A DNA stretch of 33,493 bases from Kosmotogaceae bacterium (GTDB taxonomy: Bacteria; Thermotogota; Thermotogae; Petrotogales; Kosmotogaceae): assembly GCA_016933635.1 (NCBI GenBank), contig JAFGAP010000071.1, forward strand, positions 1-33,493, in the 5' to 3' direction. The notes under the pieces were generated by a model that was not told the origin of the DNA, made no database searches, and saw only the letters and a list, made by a program, of their open reading frames with translations. A program made the translations under genes and the position numbers. Below are positions 31,897-33,493 of the stretch, in pieces. Within the stretch, counting starts at the first letter, position 1, and each line of letters starts with the position of its first letter.

Positions 31897-33402
31897 ATGG
31901 ATAGAATAGTTGTTATAGACTATGGATCTCAGTACACACTTCTTCTTGCAAGAAGAATTCGGGAGATGGGTGTCTTTTGTACAGTTGTAAGTCCAGACGA
32001 ATTCAAAGTTGAAAGCGGAATTAAGGGAGTAGTTCTTTCAGGGGGACCTCAGAGTGTTTACGAGGAAGGCGCACTCGGTTTTCCTCAACAACTAGAAGGT
32101 TTTCCAGTTCCAGTTATGGGCATTTGTTACGGGATGCATCTCCTCGCTAAAAAGCTGCGAGGCATAGTCAGAAGCGGTACACATGGCGAATACGGACTTA
32201 CAAGCGTGTCTATGGACAACGAACGTTTTCGTGACATTCCAGAAGAAATAGTAACCTGGATGAGTCACGGAGATGAGGTAATTTCGCTTCCCATTGATTG
32301 TAAGGTAATAGCTAGAAGCAAGAACGGCGTAATTGCGGGTTTCTCCAACGGAAGAGACATTGCTTTTCAGTTTCATCCAGAAGTTAATCACACTCAGTTC
32401 GGAACGAATTTGATCGAAGATTTCGTATTCAATGTCTGTAGTGCCTCTCGAAATTGGAAACTTAGTACTTTTGCGGAGGACAGAGTTGAAGAGATCAAGA
32501 GGGCCGTTGGCAGCTTTAAGGTAGTTGGAGGCCTTTCTGGCGGGGTCGATTCAACCGTTGCAGCGGTCTTGACCTCTAAAGCAGTGGGTGATGCATTTAC
32601 AGGAATTTTTGTTAATCACGGACTTATGAGGAAGAATGAAGAAATAGAAGTCTGTGAAGCTCTTGGAAGCCTTGGTATAAAACTGATAAACGTCGATGCT
32701 TCAGAAGAGTTTTTTCAAGAGCTGAAGGGAATTGACAATCCCGAAGATAAGAGGAAGATTATTGGAAAAACATTCATAAAAGTTTTCGAAAGAGAGGCAA
32801 GCAAACTGAACGCAAGCTTCCTTCTTCAGGGTACGATCTATTCCGATGTAATAGAATCGGGAGCCGCTTCGAAAAACTCCGCAAAGATCAAGAGCCATCA
32901 CAACGTTGGTGGACTTCCGGACAAGATGAATTTGAAACTTCTGGAACCTATAAGAGAACTTTTCAAAGACGAAGTCAGAAGTCTCGGATATTCACTTGGA
33001 ATTGAACCGTCTTTACTGTCCAGGCAGCCATTTCCCGGTCCCGGTCTGGGCGTAAGGATAATAGGCGAGGTTGATTCTAAGAAAGCAAGAATTCTGAAGG
33101 AAGTTGATTCGATATTCATGGATGTTCTCAAGAAGTCAGGTGAATCAGAAAAGATCTGGCAATCATTCGCTGTTCTGCTTCCCGTATTCACTGTTGGTGT
33201 CAAAGGTGATAGAAGGTCATACGATTTTGTTGTAGCGCTGAGAGCGGTGCATAGCTCAGAAGGTATGACTGCGTCTTGGTACGAACTACCCTACGAGATC
33301 CTCAGAGAAGCCTCTTCACGAATAACCTCAGAAGTAAGAGAAGTCGGTAGGGTTGTCTTCGACATAACAGACAAACCACCGGCAACAATAGAATGGGAGT
33401 AG
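31897..33402 (+). CDS. guaA: GMP synthase (glutamine-hydrolysing)
   Basis: A 501-residue enzyme that converts XMP to GMP with glutamine and ATP. The N-terminal glutaminase domain has C77 in GICYGMH, H160 and E162 in FHPEVNHT. The ATP pyrophosphatase loop GGLSGGVDST is at 211-220. The PFPGPGLGVR motif and the C-terminal TIEWE complete the dimer domain. The usual GICYGMQ is GICYGMH here. The length is a little under the normal 510-525. GGAGG stands before ATG 31897. A 160-base gap separates it from the barrel gene, so it may have its own promoter. No xpt-type purine riboswitch seen. Confidence 0.97.
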   Translation: MDRIVVIDYGSQYTLLLARRIREMGVFCTVVSPDEFKVESGIKGVVLSGGPQSVYEEGALGFPQQLEGFPVPVMGICYGMHLLAKKLRGIVRSGTHGEYGLTSVSMDNERFRDIPEEIVTWMSHGDEVISLPIDCKVIARSKNGVIAGFSNGRDIAFQFHPEVNHTQFGTNLIEDFVFNVCSASRNWKLSTFAEDRVEEIKRAVGSFKVVGGLSGGVDSTVAAVLTSKAVGDAFTGIFVNHGLMRKNEEIEVCEALGSLGIKLINVDASEEFFQELKGIDNPEDKRKIIGKTFIKVFEREASKLNASFLLQGTIYSDVIESGAASKNSAKIKSHHNVGGLPDKMNLKLLEPIRELFKDEVRSLGYSLGIEPSLLSRQPFPGPGLGVRIIGEVDSKKARILKEVDSIFMDVLKKSGESEKIWQSFAVLLPVFTVGVKGDRRSYDFVVALRAVHSSEGMTASWYELPYEILREASSRITSEVREVGRVVFDITDKPPATIEWE

Positions 33403-33493
33403 AACAGATAAAACCTCCGAAGAGAAATCAATGGCTGCTCACTTTTTCAAAATGAAAATGCTCTCCAAAAAGCAAAAAAAGATCATTTTAGCA
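33403..33493. other. Downstream edge after guaA
   Basis: Ninety bases, A-rich at the end. A short TTTTC/GAAAA pairing occurs, but no clear terminator or gene is seen before the window ends. Confidence 0.3.

Overview
The window looks like a chromosomal segment of a Thermotogota bacterium, most likely a mesophilic Kosmotogales member such as Mesotoga. This is inferred from the gene set and from a CorA protein that closely resembles Thermotoga maritima CorA. Other fitting signs are strong GGAGGTGAT-type ribosome binding sites, frequent TTG and GTG starts, and a group III PPi-type phosphofructokinase. I see no rRNA, tRNA, insertion sequence, phage or CRISPR array. Base composition and style look even, so this is ordinary chromosome with a few accessory patches.

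Left part (1-9900). The tail of a Cof-type HAD phosphatase is followed by a PAS/HD-GYP c-di-GMP phosphodiesterase, a CorA channel (minus strand) and a secreted C69 dipeptidase. Next come a flavoredoxin-like flavin reductase (minus), a malate/L-lactate dehydrogenase family oxidoreductase paired with a COG2509-type FAD protein, and a VOC/glyoxalase-fold protein preceded by a perfect dyad. The intergenic regions here are long and hold possible operators and gene relics.

Middle (9900-21950). Two adjacent genes encode large exported proteins, each with a seven-bladed beta-propeller of a different family plus Ig, SH3 or FN3 modules; this is the most unusual locus in the window. A PAS protein with a degenerate GGDEF domain lies opposite, followed by an apparently leaderless GNAT acetyltransferase and an M55 D-aminopeptidase. 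A minus-strand operon carries a TPR protein, a prepilin peptidase and a two-domain RNase H protein. RNase R is upstream of it.

Right part (21960-33402). A 10-kb, almost gapless plus-strand gene string starts at an extended -10 promoter. Its order is PPi-type PFK, AMMECR1, AmrS-type radical SAM, ApbE flavin transferase, NusG-domain-II protein, Gx-transporter protein, Maf, RadC, HD protein, DeoC, FchA-like cyclodeaminase, Tgt and an outer-membrane beta-barrel candidate. GuaA follows after a 160-bp gap. The ApbE, NusG-II and Gx set recalls flavin-based membrane electron-transfer modules. The AMMECR1 and radical SAM pair is an AmmeMemoRadiSam system without its MEMO partner here.
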